From contig JABMDH010000089.1 in the NCBI GenBank assembly GCA_015904075.1, forward strand, positions 15,221-28,526: 13,306 nt of DNA, in the 5' to 3' direction. Position 1 is the stretch's first letter, and each line of letters starts with the position of its first letter. The notes below the pieces were generated by a model, which saw only the letters and a program-made list of their open reading frames with translations, was not told the origin of the DNA and searched no databases. This DNA is from Nitrospira sp. (lineage in GTDB: Bacteria; Nitrospirota; Nitrospiria; Nitrospirales; Nitrospiraceae). Made by a program: the position numbers and the translations under genes. This document shows, piece after piece, positions 1 through 6,807 of the stretch.

Positions 1-390
1 GCCCAAGCGACGAAAGATAAAGAACCAGATGACGGCAAATACTCCGACCGGCAACACCCAGGAGAGGAGATCACGCCAGAAGGTAGATTCGATGATGCCG
101 GCGAAGGTCACGCCGCGCTGGTTGAGCTCACGGACCAGCTCAGGATCGTCGACACGGATAGTCGTAAACAACTTCTCTACTTTTGATTCCCCTTCGGGTT
201 TGAGCTTACCGGTCACCAATTGGCTACTCAGGGAAACTTCCGCCACCTTGCCTTCGGCAACCAAGTTTCTGAACTGACTGTAAGGGATTTCTTCGACTTT
301 ATTCAGAGCGAGGATGAAATCATGCACCAGCACAACGGCCATGACTGCAAGTAGGACGTACCAGACGGAAAAGGAGAGCTTCTTGTTCAT
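1..390 (-). CDS. ftsH: ATP-dependent zinc metalloprotease FtsH, N-terminal part (cut by window edge)
   Basis: FtsH is a hexameric AAA+ protease anchored in the inner membrane that degrades misfolded membrane proteins and some regulators. Only the first 130 residues lie in the window; the ATPase and zinc-protease domains would lie beyond position 1. Visible are the start MNKKLSFSVWYVLL, a first membrane helix (about residues 8-28), the family motif IPYSQF near residue 36, a periplasmic FtsH_ext domain (about 35-105), and a second helix (about 107-126) ending in a basic FRR. This matches the standard FtsH N-terminus. The ATG at 390 is preceded by AGGAG about 10 nt upstream. The 145-bp gap to the upstream gene could hold its own promoter; TTGAAA on the minus strand near 455 is a possible -35 box but no good -10 follows. 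The family call is firm; the C-terminal state is unknown. Confidence 0.93.
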   Translation of the reverse strand, partial: MNKKLSFSVWYVLLAVMAVVLVHDFILALNKVEEIPYSQFRNLVAEGKVAEVSLSSQLVTGKLKPEGESKVEKLFTTIRVDDPELVRELNQRGVTFAGIIESTFWRDLLSWVLPVGVFAVIWFFIFRRLG

Positions 391-499
391 CGACAGTGGT
401 CTCCTAGCCCGCACTATTCATGACGGTATATCTCAACAGCGGATCAGCCTCGTTTCAACTTGTCCAGGTGGACGATTGTAGCAGAAGTGTCCGTGCAGT

Positions 500-521
500 G
501 TGCGAGCTCGCAAGCCCGCAC
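500..521. terminator. Weak hairpin after the DUF1207 gene
   Basis: Arms GTGCG (500-504) and CGCAC (517-521) enclose a segment containing the 10-bp palindrome GCGAGCTCGC (502-511). It lies 15-36 nt past the stop of the minus-strand DUF1207 gene and before ftsH. There is no T-run, so it may be a weak terminator, or chance in GC-rich DNA. Confidence 0.22.
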
Positions 522-535
522 CCCGCTTCGTTTCA

Positions 536-1492
536 TCAAAACGTGAAATACGCCCCAAGCCCGATCGATTCGATCTTCTGGTTGATGGAAAATTGCCCGT
601 AAGGATTATAGCCGTGAAAATAGGTCGCCATGATCCGAAAATGACGGCGGGATCCTGTTCGAGACCATTCAAAACCGCCGAGCACATTGGTATCGATGAT
701 CCAGCTATGCTCTTCCGCCGACTTGAAGTCCGCCGACAGCACAGGCGTCATGATCAACCGGTCGAGAAAAGGGAACAAGATACTGGTGCGCATCGCCGGG
801 GCCCGCGCTTCGAATCCCCACTGGATCCTCGTGCGATCGATTGTCGATGGCTCGGTATGCACCAGATACGCGGCGCCTCCGTAGAGGCGCAGCCATTTAT
901 AGTCGTAGGACAGAATCGCGTCCACTTCCTCAAAGGAGACCGTAAAGCGCCGGAATCCAACATTCCTGATCAAGAATTCATCACCTAAATGGCTGCTTTG
1001 GTGGTAATAGCGAAGTCGCGCGGACCAATTCCCCGATCGCCACGAGAGCGGGAGACCCACATTGAAATCCGTGTTGATTAACTCGGCGTTTTTCTGGTCC
1101 AGGTTGAATTGCGAGAAGATGCCTGTCAACAAACCGACTTGCCAGCCGTTGCATCCCGTTCGCTTGGTGTAAAAACCAAAGTTTTCCCCGATGGCCACCG
1201 ACCCTAGGTTGAAAGACGACTCGCCATTGCGCGGTCTCGCGTGTTGCCATATGGCAAAGAACTGCGGCTGCTTGGGGTCCGCAATGAGGGGACGAAACAC
1301 ATCATCGGATGGAAAGGCCTCGCTCGCTTCTCCGACATGGCTATGGTCGAACCGGCAATCGAGCACGGGCTGCGGCTTGTTCTCATTCGGCTTCGCGGCT
1401 TCCGGCTCATCCGCATACGTGTGACTCGCCAGCAGCACAACCATGCAACCCATCCCGATCGCCCACAGACTGACAGGAACCATCCGGCCCAT
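536..1492 (-). CDS. DUF1207-family outer-membrane protein
   Basis: This 318-residue secreted protein belongs to the DUF1207 family, which has no established biochemical function. A signal peptide spans residues 1-27 (hydrophobic core around 8-22, cleavage after SHTYA). The mature part has the family landmarks: FRPLIADPKQPQF near 66-78, SVAIGENFGFY near 98-108, RLRYYHQSSHLGDEF near 160-174, and YGGAAYLVH near 204-212. Alternating polar and hydrophobic strands and the terminal aromatic residue (GLGAYFTF) are typical of an outer-membrane beta-barrel. The ATG at 1492 has a G-rich Shine-Dalgarno (AGGGGGG) a few bases upstream. It follows the CopD-like gene on the same strand after a 189-bp gap, so it may have its own promoter. 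The family call is strong; the barrel location is inferred from sequence pattern. Confidence 0.87.
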   Translation of the reverse strand: MGRMVPVSLWAIGMGCMVVLLASHTYADEPEAAKPNENKPQPVLDCRFDHSHVGEASEAFPSDDVFRPLIADPKQPQFFAIWQHARPRNGESSFNLGSVAIGENFGFYTKRTGCNGWQVGLLTGIFSQFNLDQKNAELINTDFNVGLPLSWRSGNWSARLRYYHQSSHLGDEFLIRNVGFRRFTVSFEEVDAILSYDYKWLRLYGGAAYLVHTEPSTIDRTRIQWGFEARAPAMRTSILFPFLDRLIMTPVLSADFKSAEEHSWIIDTNVLGGFEWSRTGSRRHFRIMATYFHGYNPYGQFSINQKIESIGLGAYFTF

Positions 1493-1681
1493 GTTTCCCC
1501 CCTGACAATATTGATGTCACCTACTTGAAACCCTCAAATCAAAGCCTCCTCGATACCATATTTTCGAAAGAAAATTCATCTACCTGAAGGTAGGAAATCG
1601 GCATGGACCTGTCTGTTATTGGAATGACTGATGGGCTGAATGTATTGAAGCCGTGGCATTCCGGTGGACAACTGGCGATGG

Positions 1682-2158
1682 CTACGACCGTGCCAGCACC
1701 GATGCCGCAACCACAACTGCCAACGCGAGGAGCAGGGAGAGGCGAGGTACCCAGCGGGCCGTCTGCACAATAGTCTGTTCCCATGCTGTTCTGGACGAGA
1801 CCGGTATCGCCCTGGTTTGACTGACTTTCGGTCCAAGTACCAGATCGTGTGAGAATGTGAGTAGGAGCAGCACCGCCACGAGTCCGAGTTTGAGGGTAAG
1901 AATCCCGGGCCATGTGGCTGGATTCATCATGTCAATGCTACGCTGTGCCAAGAGCATCGGTCCGGTGGTCAGCAGAATACCGATGGCCGTCCATACCACG
2001 ATCCGAAACCGCAGTGCCGCCAGTCGGAACAGTGCCATGAACTCCGGCGCAGCCTTACGGTTCACAACCAGAGGGGCCAGGACCAGTGAGAGGAAAATCA
2101 TCCCCCCGATCCACGCGACCGCGGCCAGGATATGGAGGACGACCAAGACAGAGAACAT
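1682..2158 (-). CDS. CopD-like four-helix integral membrane protein
   Basis: This 158-residue inner-membrane protein has four predicted helices at about 5-30, 52-72, 85-105 and 138-156. The pattern LHILAAVAWIGG with His9 and Trp16 in helix 1, the SHDLVLGP segment with His104 at the end of helix 3, and a Trp before helix 4 fit the CopD-like membrane family (copper resistance D domain and related DUF proteins). Members are associated with copper uptake or heme/copper sites, but many have no tested function. No signal peptide is needed. The start at 2158 lacks a clear Shine-Dalgarno. It is transcribed divergently from the SUMF1-like gene, sharing an 81-bp region. Calling it a copper transporter would go beyond the sequence. 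Confidence 0.8.
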   Translation of the reverse strand: MFSVLVVLHILAAVAWIGGMIFLSLVLAPLVVNRKAAPEFMALFRLAALRFRIVVWTAIGILLTTGPMLLAQRSIDMMNPATWPGILTLKLGLVAVLLLLTFSHDLVLGPKVSQTRAIPVSSRTAWEQTIVQTARWVPRLSLLLALAVVVAASVLARS

Positions 2159-2214
2159 GCCCGCATCATAATCTATCCCGTCTGAAAACGTCAGCCGTCA
2201 ACCATTGACTAGTG

Positions 2215-2229
2215 ACCGGTGACACCGGT
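2215..2229. promoter_or_regulatory. Perfect 15-bp palindrome in the divergent region, candidate operator
   Basis: The sequence ACCGGTG A CACCGGT is a perfect inverted repeat with 7-bp arms and one central base. It sits between the divergent CopD-like gene (start 2158) and the SUMF1-like gene, ending 10 bp before the chosen ATG at 2240. Its symmetry and position fit a repressor site. The regulator is unknown. Confidence 0.4.
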
Positions 2230-2239
2230 AGAGAAAGCC

Positions 2240-3121
2240 ATGAAACAGGATCGACGCCGAACATTCGGAGCTCTCCTCATTTCGACCATCATCTGGTTGT
2301 GCGTGGGTACGGTTTTGGCAGCGCCACCTGACACACAAAGCCAGGCAGAGAAGATTGCTGCGTTTGTCCGGAGCTCTCCGATGCTGACCGTCGCTGCAGG
2401 CCCCTTTCTCATGGGTACGGCCCGTACGAGCGAGGGATCCTTCAGCCTTGAAACCCAATACGACGACACGGAGCAACCGCAGCGCCGGGTGTGGCTCGAT
2501 CCATTCGAAATCGATCGCGACGAGGTGAGCATGGGAGAATACCTGTCGTGGCTGTTGCGGCACGGGAGCCCGCTTCCTGATGAAGTGCGGAAACTGCTTG
2601 ACCATATGACGACCGTTCATGCCATGGCGCCTGAATCGCTGGCCCGGTGGCCGGCGCTCTACGCGACATGGCCGGAAGCCTCGGAGTTCTGCCGCACGCA
2701 GGGCAAGCGGCTGCCGGGAGAAGCTGAGTGGGAAAAGGCCGCACGGGGAGACAGCGGTCACCTCTTTCCATGGGGGCAGCAGCCTCCCACGCCGGAACTG
2801 GCGAAGTTCGGCCAGTCGCATGTCCACGAGATTCCCATCGTCGCCCCGGTTGAAAGCGGAGAAGAAGGCCGGAGCCCCTATGGCCTCCATCATATGGCAG
2901 GGAATGCCGCTGAATGGGTCGAAGATTGGTTTGGAATCGATTACTATGCGACGATGCCGGATCGTAATCCGCGCGGGCCGAATTCCGGCCGATACAAGGT
3001 CGTACGCGGAGGGTCCTGGAAGAGCGCCCCGCCGCTGCTACGAACGGCGACAAGAAGCGGGGCCGTACCGGATCGGCGGGCCGCCACCATTGGATTCCGT
3101 TGTGCTCGATCAGTGCAATAG
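2240..3121 (+). CDS. Secreted SUMF1/FGE-fold protein lacking the FGE catalytic cysteines
   Basis: This 293-residue protein has a signal peptide (basic KQDRRR, hydrophobic core about 9-27, cleavage near VLA-APP), so it should act in the periplasm. The mature part is one formylglycine-generating-enzyme-sulfatase domain (about 48-291). Landmarks are GPFLMGT near 54-60, DRDEVSMGEY near 92-101, RLPGEAEWEKAARG near 157-170, MAGNAAEWVEDW near 219-230, VVRGGSW near 254-260 and GFRCA near 285-289. True FGE enzymes carry two copper-binding cysteines shortly after RGGS; here that stretch is KSAPPLLR, with no cysteine. Formylglycine synthesis is therefore unlikely, and this is a SUMF1/EgtB/PvdO-type relative of unknown activity. 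A GTG at 2219 is in frame, but the ATG at 2240 has GAGAAAG just upstream and starts right at the basic n-region. It probably heads a unit with the secreted gene at 3223 (101-bp gap). Confidence 0.88.
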   Translation: MKQDRRRTFGALLISTIIWLCVGTVLAAPPDTQSQAEKIAAFVRSSPMLTVAAGPFLMGTARTSEGSFSLETQYDDTEQPQRRVWLDPFEIDRDEVSMGEYLSWLLRHGSPLPDEVRKLLDHMTTVHAMAPESLARWPALYATWPEASEFCRTQGKRLPGEAEWEKAARGDSGHLFPWGQQPPTPELAKFGQSHVHEIPIVAPVESGEEGRSPYGLHHMAGNAAEWVEDWFGIDYYATMPDRNPRGPNSGRYKVVRGGSWKSAPPLLRTATRSGAVPDRRAATIGFRCARSVQ

Positions 3122-3222
3122 CCGGATGCGGCTCCCATCATTCGATCGACAGATGACGAATGGCGCAGTACGCAAACGCCGACGACCAGCCGTCTGAATG
3201 TCGTGACCTCAGGAGAACTCGA

Positions 3223-3828
3223 ATGGTCTGGATTCTTCTTCTATTGACAGCAGTGATGGGTCTCGACATGAACGTCCGGAATTCCCTCGCTGCGACACCG
3301 GACGATGACACAAGGGGGTGGAAACTCTATACGAATGCCCGATTCGTCTTTTCCGTCCGCTATCCCGATGACTGGCGCTTGGGCAATCCGCTGCCTGATG
3401 GAGTCGGCGTGATGCTCTATCCTCCTATCGAACACAGCCTCGTCGCCTTCTCCGGCCATATGAATGTGCTGGAAGGCAAAAGCCAGGACGGGCGGCAGAC
3501 GCTCGACGAATTTTCCGCAGCCCATCGCCGCATCATCGGAGAGCTCTACGGCAAAAGGACCATCACCGTAAAATGGCGGCAGGATCAGGATCTGGCGCTG
3601 GCTGGATTCCCCGCAAAGGACTTGAGCTTCACATACTCGGATGGGACGCAGGGCGAGATGATCGAACACCACATCTTTTCACTGGGACGCAATGAGGGGC
3701 GCGGAGTGCGTATCAAAGCACCTCTGGCTCAAGAAGAACGGCTGATGGCGACGGTCAAGAAATTGTTGCGGACGTATCAGCCGGGACGAGACCAGAACGC
3801 AGTCAGCCCGCTGGTACCGAAGCCTTGA
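3223..3828 (+). CDS. Secreted PsbP-like (DUF1795-type) protein
   Basis: This 201-residue exported protein begins with a hydrophobic segment (about 2-14), with probable signal cleavage near SLA-ATP around residue 23. The mature region opens with WKLYTNARFVFSVRYPDDW (about 33-51), the first-strand pattern of PsbP/DcrB-like domains, and continues as alternating strands and helices (DEFSAAHRRIIGELYG, DLALAGFPAKDLSFTYSDG). Such domains are common in small bacterial envelope proteins without an assigned function; the photosystem role of plant PsbP does not transfer. An in-frame ATG at 3160 exists, but the ATG at 3223 has AGGAG 8 nt upstream and begins at the signal peptide. It follows the SUMF1-like gene in the same direction, and converges on the SmbP operon across a hairpin-forming spacer. 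Confidence 0.8.
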   Translation: MVWILLLLTAVMGLDMNVRNSLAATPDDDTRGWKLYTNARFVFSVRYPDDWRLGNPLPDGVGVMLYPPIEHSLVAFSGHMNVLEGKSQDGRQTLDEFSAAHRRIIGELYGKRTITVKWRQDQDLALAGFPAKDLSFTYSDGTQGEMIEHHIFSLGRNEGRGVRIKAPLAQEERLMATVKKLLRTYQPGRDQNAVSPLVPKP

Positions 3829-3900
3829 GGTTCAGGTTGAGGCTAAGATAGAGAGGATCACAATTCGTCACGCAGCTCAACCTGGACCTCAGCCTAAACC
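3826..3900. repeat. Long inverted repeat built of GGYTNA-like hexamers; probable two-way terminator
   Basis: Arms TGAGGTTCAGGTTGAG (3826-3841) and CTCAACCTGGACCTCA (3876-3891) form a 16-bp stem with a single G-T wobble and a 34-nt loop. The left arm overlaps the stop codon of the PsbP-like gene. Each arm belongs to a run of degenerate hexamers: GGTTCA GGTTGA GGCTAA on the plus strand from 3829, and GGTTTA GGCTGA GGTCCA GGTTGA on the minus strand from 3900 to 3877. It sits between two convergent genes, where a bidirectional terminator is expected, but there is no clear T-run. Confidence 0.6.
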
Positions 3901-3908
3901 TTCCTTTA

Positions 3909-4319
3909 CTACGCCCCGCTGTCTTTCATCGCCGCAAGATGCTTCATCGCTTCTCTCACCGCCGCGCGGGCTTTTGTTGCGGGGTTCAAGCTGGCGCCGG
4001 GATCGACCTTGTCACCCATTTCCGCCACCCGCTTGCAGTACTTGATGGCGTCCTGCAAATGGGGTGCGGCTTCTTTCCCATGTTCGTCAACCGGCGGTAA
4101 CGCCTTGAGGATCGCTTCCGCATGCTTCGCCACTTCGGCACAATGATGCACGATGGCTTTCGCATCACCCATTCCGCCGTGCGCCACCATCTCCTCGGCG
4201 TCTTTTACCATCTCCTTGCCCTGATTCTGAATGTCCTTGGGAGATCCTGCAGAGGCGGTTCCGGCCAAGAGGGCGCCGAGCAACAGGGCGAGCACAATGG
4301 GGTGACCATGCGACATCAT
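3909..4319 (-). CDS. smbP: SmbP-like small periplasmic metal-binding protein
   Basis: This 136-residue protein has a signal peptide cleaved near TASA-GSPK (residue 24). The mature part is a short helical bundle with His- and acid-rich repeats: EMVKDAEEMVAHGG, DAKAIVHHCAEVAKHAEAIL, DEHGKEAAPHLQDAIKYC and AVREAMKHLAAM. This layout matches the SmbP family, first described in Nitrosomonas europaea as a monomeric periplasmic protein that binds copper and other divalent metals. This copy has fewer histidines than the Nitrosomonas protein as I recall it, but has two cysteines (in VHHC and KYC). Two ATGs sit side by side (4319 and 4316); GAGGAA just upstream is better spaced for the second. It is the last gene of a minus-strand operon, 7 nt after the cupredoxin-like gene. 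A metal buffering or scavenging role is inferred. Confidence 0.83.
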   Translation of the reverse strand: MMSHGHPIVLALLLGALLAGTASAGSPKDIQNQGKEMVKDAEEMVAHGGMGDAKAIVHHCAEVAKHAEAILKALPPVDEHGKEAAPHLQDAIKYCKRVAEMGDKVDPGASLNPATKARAAVREAMKHLAAMKDSGA

Positions 4320-4326
4320 TTCCTCG

Positions 4327-5100
4327 TCACTTCGCTTCGAACAGAAAACCGAGTGTCGCTGCCTCGTTCGGCTTCACCGTCACTTCCCGCTCTTGAATGC
4401 CCAATGCCGGATGCCAGGCCTTGATGCGAAAGGTCCCGGGGGGCAAGTCGCCGATCGAGAAGGACCCGCCGAGATCCGTCACGGCGTAATAGGGATTATC
4501 GATCGCATACCCCCAGTTCTGCATGTAGGGGTGCCGCCCGCACTGCATGGTGAAGATTTTCCGTCCCTTGACCAGTTGAACGGTATCGGTCGTTCCGCTG
4601 GATTGGAGCGAAGGCCGATGGAGCACGATGTCCACACCGGCCTGGTCGTAGGCGTAGCCTTGAATATCGTGCGACACCGGATCTCGATTGGTCACCGTCA
4701 ATTCCCGCTTGTCGCTCACGACGGTGACGAAGGGCAGGAATTGGCAGATATTGGCTTCCATCTTGGCATCGGTGAAGCCGAAGGGTTTCCCCTTCTGAAC
4801 TCCCTCCACCACAACGACCACGTCCTTGAGGCCGCCGTCGCCGCCGACGTTGACTTCCTTCAGAAGCCTTCGCCCGTCTCCCAGCGACAACGCGCCGCAA
4901 AAGACTTCGTCCGGATAGCGGCGCAACTGGAATTCCTTGGGGTCTGGGGCAGTCCCTTTGAATGTCACCGTTCCCCGCACCGTCGCACCGTCCTTCACCG
5001 CGACCTGCTCATAGGCTTCTGCCTCCGATCGAAGCTCCACCGCCACTATCGCCAGTATGCAGGCCACTAGGCACAACCCTCTGCCAATCAATCGTTTCAT
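4327..5100 (-). CDS. Secreted cupredoxin-like protein with carboxypeptidase-regulatory-like domain
   Basis: This 257-residue protein has a signal peptide (hydrophobic core about 8-22, cleavage near SEAEA-YEQ). A beta-sandwich region holds a plausible type-1 copper ligand set: His144 in PVSHDIQGY, then Cys187, His190 and Met193 in MQCGRHPYMQ, the Cys-x2-His-xn-Met arrangement of cupredoxins. A C-terminal carboxypeptidase-regulatory-like module follows, with AVTDLGGSFSIGDLPPGTF and KAWHPALG (about 206-234). The same layout occurs in proteins annotated as methylamine-utilisation or plastocyanin-like. Two more cysteines (68 and 119) could form a disulfide. The start at 5100 has GGAGGA about 9-13 nt upstream. 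It lies between the LolA-like gene (25-bp gap) and SmbP (7-bp gap), consistent with a periplasmic copper role. The family layout is clear; copper binding is inferred. Confidence 0.82.
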   Translation of the reverse strand: MKRLIGRGLCLVACILAIVAVELRSEAEAYEQVAVKDGATVRGTVTFKGTAPDPKEFQLRRYPDEVFCGALSLGDGRRLLKEVNVGGDGGLKDVVVVVEGVQKGKPFGFTDAKMEANICQFLPFVTVVSDKRELTVTNRDPVSHDIQGYAYDQAGVDIVLHRPSLQSSGTTDTVQLVKGRKIFTMQCGRHPYMQNWGYAIDNPYYAVTDLGGSFSIGDLPPGTFRIKAWHPALGIQEREVTVKPNEAATLGFLFEAK

Positions 5101-5125
5101 TGGTGCTCTTCCTCCACTATGCGCC

Positions 5126-5719
5126 CTACTGTTGTACCTCCACCGGCGGATTGGCCCGATCCAGCCGCCGTGGAAGCTCGAATAAGAACGGAGACTGCTC
5201 GGTGAAGATCAGTCGCCGAAACTCTTCCGACCATCGTCCCTGCTTGCTCACCGTCTTGACCGGAAAGCGCTGAACCTTGGTCACCCATCGATAGTATTGC
5301 CGAGTGACACCATTCTCTGCAACCGTCACTTCAAACAACTCCGTGGGATAGCCGTTCAGAATTTCATCACCGATGAATTCCCGCGAGACTTCTCCCTCCA
5401 TCGTCTCGCTCACGACCAATTGATGGTCTTTCTCGACCGGCACTTCGAGATATTGACGCCGCTTGGACAAAATGAGCCAGGATGTCCGGTGGTCCATTCG
5501 CACAATGATGATGCTGGCGCCTCCTTGCGGTTGCATGAATTCGAATCGCCAGCGATCATCCTTGGCATTGACATGCGCCGTCACTGAGGACCGTTCGCTC
5601 TTGACGATGCGCTCAGCGGAAAAATCCACCGCCTCCGCATGATCGGTCACCCCTCCGAGAGGAATCGACGCCGGCCAGACCACGAGCCCTAGGACGAACA
5701 CATAGCGCCACAGTTTCAT
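5126..5719 (-). CDS. Secreted LolA/DUF4412-like hypothetical protein
   Basis: This 197-residue exported protein has a signal peptide (core about 6-24, cleavage near DHAEA-VDF at residue 30). The mature chain starts with FSAERIVKSE and runs through antiparallel strands (VTAHVNAKDDRWRFEF, SIIIVRMDHRTSWLIL, QYLEVPV, TELFEVTV, RQYYRWVT). This half-barrel pattern is typical of LolA-fold and DUF4412 proteins that bind lipids or hydrophobic ligands, although identity to LolA proper is not evident. It is not a lipoprotein, as there is no lipobox cysteine. It heads the minus-strand operon with the cupredoxin-like gene and SmbP. No clear Shine-Dalgarno precedes the ATG at 5719. It is certainly a coding gene; the fold is a guess from strand pattern and no function is claimed. 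Confidence 0.75.
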   Translation of the reverse strand: MKLWRYVFVLGLVVWPASIPLGGVTDHAEAVDFSAERIVKSERSSVTAHVNAKDDRWRFEFMQPQGGASIIIVRMDHRTSWLILSKRRQYLEVPVEKDHQLVVSETMEGEVSREFIGDEILNGYPTELFEVTVAENGVTRQYYRWVTKVQRFPVKTVSKQGRWSEEFRRLIFTEQSPFLFELPRRLDRANPPVEVQQ

Positions 5720-6025
5720 CGTATGGTATGGGTTCTACCGCATCACTCAGGCCTGCTGCAAGCGGCGCTCTCATGGTGCTGAATGCGCGGACCGAGAAAC
5801 CCTGATTAGCATTGCCGTCCGGACGGGATGACGTATTCGGCTATGTGAAGCCGGCGGCGAACAATTGGTACTGGGGAAAGGCGGCAAGTCGACACGGACC
5901 GTTTGTGGAAAGATCGCGTCAAGCTCGGAGAGAATCCTCGCAGGCACGCTTCACCGGTCCACCCTCTGCACCTGCACAGACCTTCGTGACTCCGGCATCC
6001 ATGCGGCCCGGTTCGTATCTCCGGT
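5720..6025. other. 306-bp gap with no convincing gene; contains a 12-bp palindrome
   Basis: This lies between the zinc-ribbon gene and the LolA-like gene, both on the minus strand, and should carry the promoter of the LolA-cupredoxin-SmbP operon. The open frames crossing it show no recognisable domain or start signal. The only clean element I see is the perfect palindrome CCGTCCGGACGG at 5815-5826, about 100 bp upstream of the operon start. No confident -35/-10 pair was found. Confidence 0.4.
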
Positions 6026-6289
6026 TCATGCCGCAGCGCGACGGCGTTGGATCGACAGCGGCGCCGGACGTTGCATTGGTTCTCGCTCTTTCGCCAATCG
6101 GGTGGGAAATGAGGGTGGTCTCTGTTGCATCCCTCGATTCTTGAGCACCAGCTCATCCACATAATCCCCACAGTTCACGCACCGCCACCCGACCACGTCT
6201 ATCCCCATGTCATTCGGACTCATCAAGTCGCCGTAGACCTTAGCCATCATCCCGCCACAGCGATTGCAATGACATCCATGGACCATCAT
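6026..6289 (-). CDS. Small zinc-ribbon protein with basic C-terminal tail
   Basis: This 87-residue protein probably binds one zinc ion. The N-terminal half has paired cysteines in GCHCNRCGG (Cys8/Cys11, with Cys6 extra) and WRCVNCGDYVDE (about 35-46), a four-cysteine zinc-ribbon spacing of about 24 residues between knuckles. The remaining ~35 residues (KNRGMQQRPPSFPTRLAKER onward, ending in RRRAAA) are basic, proline-containing and likely disordered. Two adjacent ATGs occur at 6289 and 6286, and AGGAGGG lies 8-9 nt upstream, a strong ribosome binding site. There is no signal peptide, so it is cytoplasmic. Its partner is unknown; it could be a regulator or a nucleic-acid-binding factor. The gene is well supported by RBS and motif; the function is not assigned. 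Confidence 0.72.
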   Translation of the reverse strand: MMVHGCHCNRCGGMMAKVYGDLMSPNDMGIDVVGWRCVNCGDYVDELVLKNRGMQQRPPSFPTRLAKEREPMQRPAPLSIQRRRAAA

Positions 6290-6807
6290 GGGTTTCTCCC
6301 TCCTGGTGCGTCGCTATTGATCACCGCCTCCGTAATGCATGTCACGGCGGCGATCAACGAGGAGGGCAACAAATATGCCTCGGCCCGATAGCGATCGCTT
6401 GCGTGCAGAAACTACAAAGCGCCATGGCCGTTCGCCTCCGGTCCGGCACCGTCTCAGAAGAAACTCCTGCCGCTCTGCTGTGGACAATGTCGCCATCGTG
6501 GCACCCGGTTCTGACGCAAAACGCGACAGACGATGTAAAAGCAACTCAATGACCAGCCGCCGAGGATGCGGGGTCACACCTCTGTGCGGTGGTTTGATCG
6601 GGACAAAACCGGCACGAATCTTTTATCGCGTAGTTCATGACGGGACACCCTGCAACCTTGTACTCGAATCGGTTACCAATGCGAGCCAAGCACCTGGCTC
6701 ATGTGCGTCGACAACGAGTCCGGACATGGCGCCGCAGCAGACGTGCGCATGAATACAGACTCCTTACCTACCTGGGTGATCGGAAGACATCATTGTGCTG
6801 AGGCTGC

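Noticed and set aside
1539..1913. Open frame on the minus strand overlapping the end of the CopD-like gene
   Set aside because: It is Ser/Pro/Gly-rich with no domain and overlaps a clearly real membrane-protein gene in another frame.
2219..2239. GTG start adding seven residues to the SUMF1-like protein
   Set aside because: It lies inside a perfect palindrome and adds residues before the basic n-region of the signal peptide; the ATG at 2240 has the better ribosome site.
3160..3222. Upstream ATG for the PsbP-like protein
   Set aside because: It would put 21 polar residues before the signal peptide; the ATG at 3223 has AGGAG at ideal spacing.
6314..6577. 87-residue minus-strand open frame upstream of the zinc-ribbon gene
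   Set aside because: No start signal and no recognised motif; competing frames on the other strand are equally long.
6339..6752. 137-residue plus-strand open frame in the 690-bp gap
   Set aside because: Arg/Ser/Thr-rich composition, no Shine-Dalgarno, no recognisable domain; typical of a shadow in GC-rich DNA.
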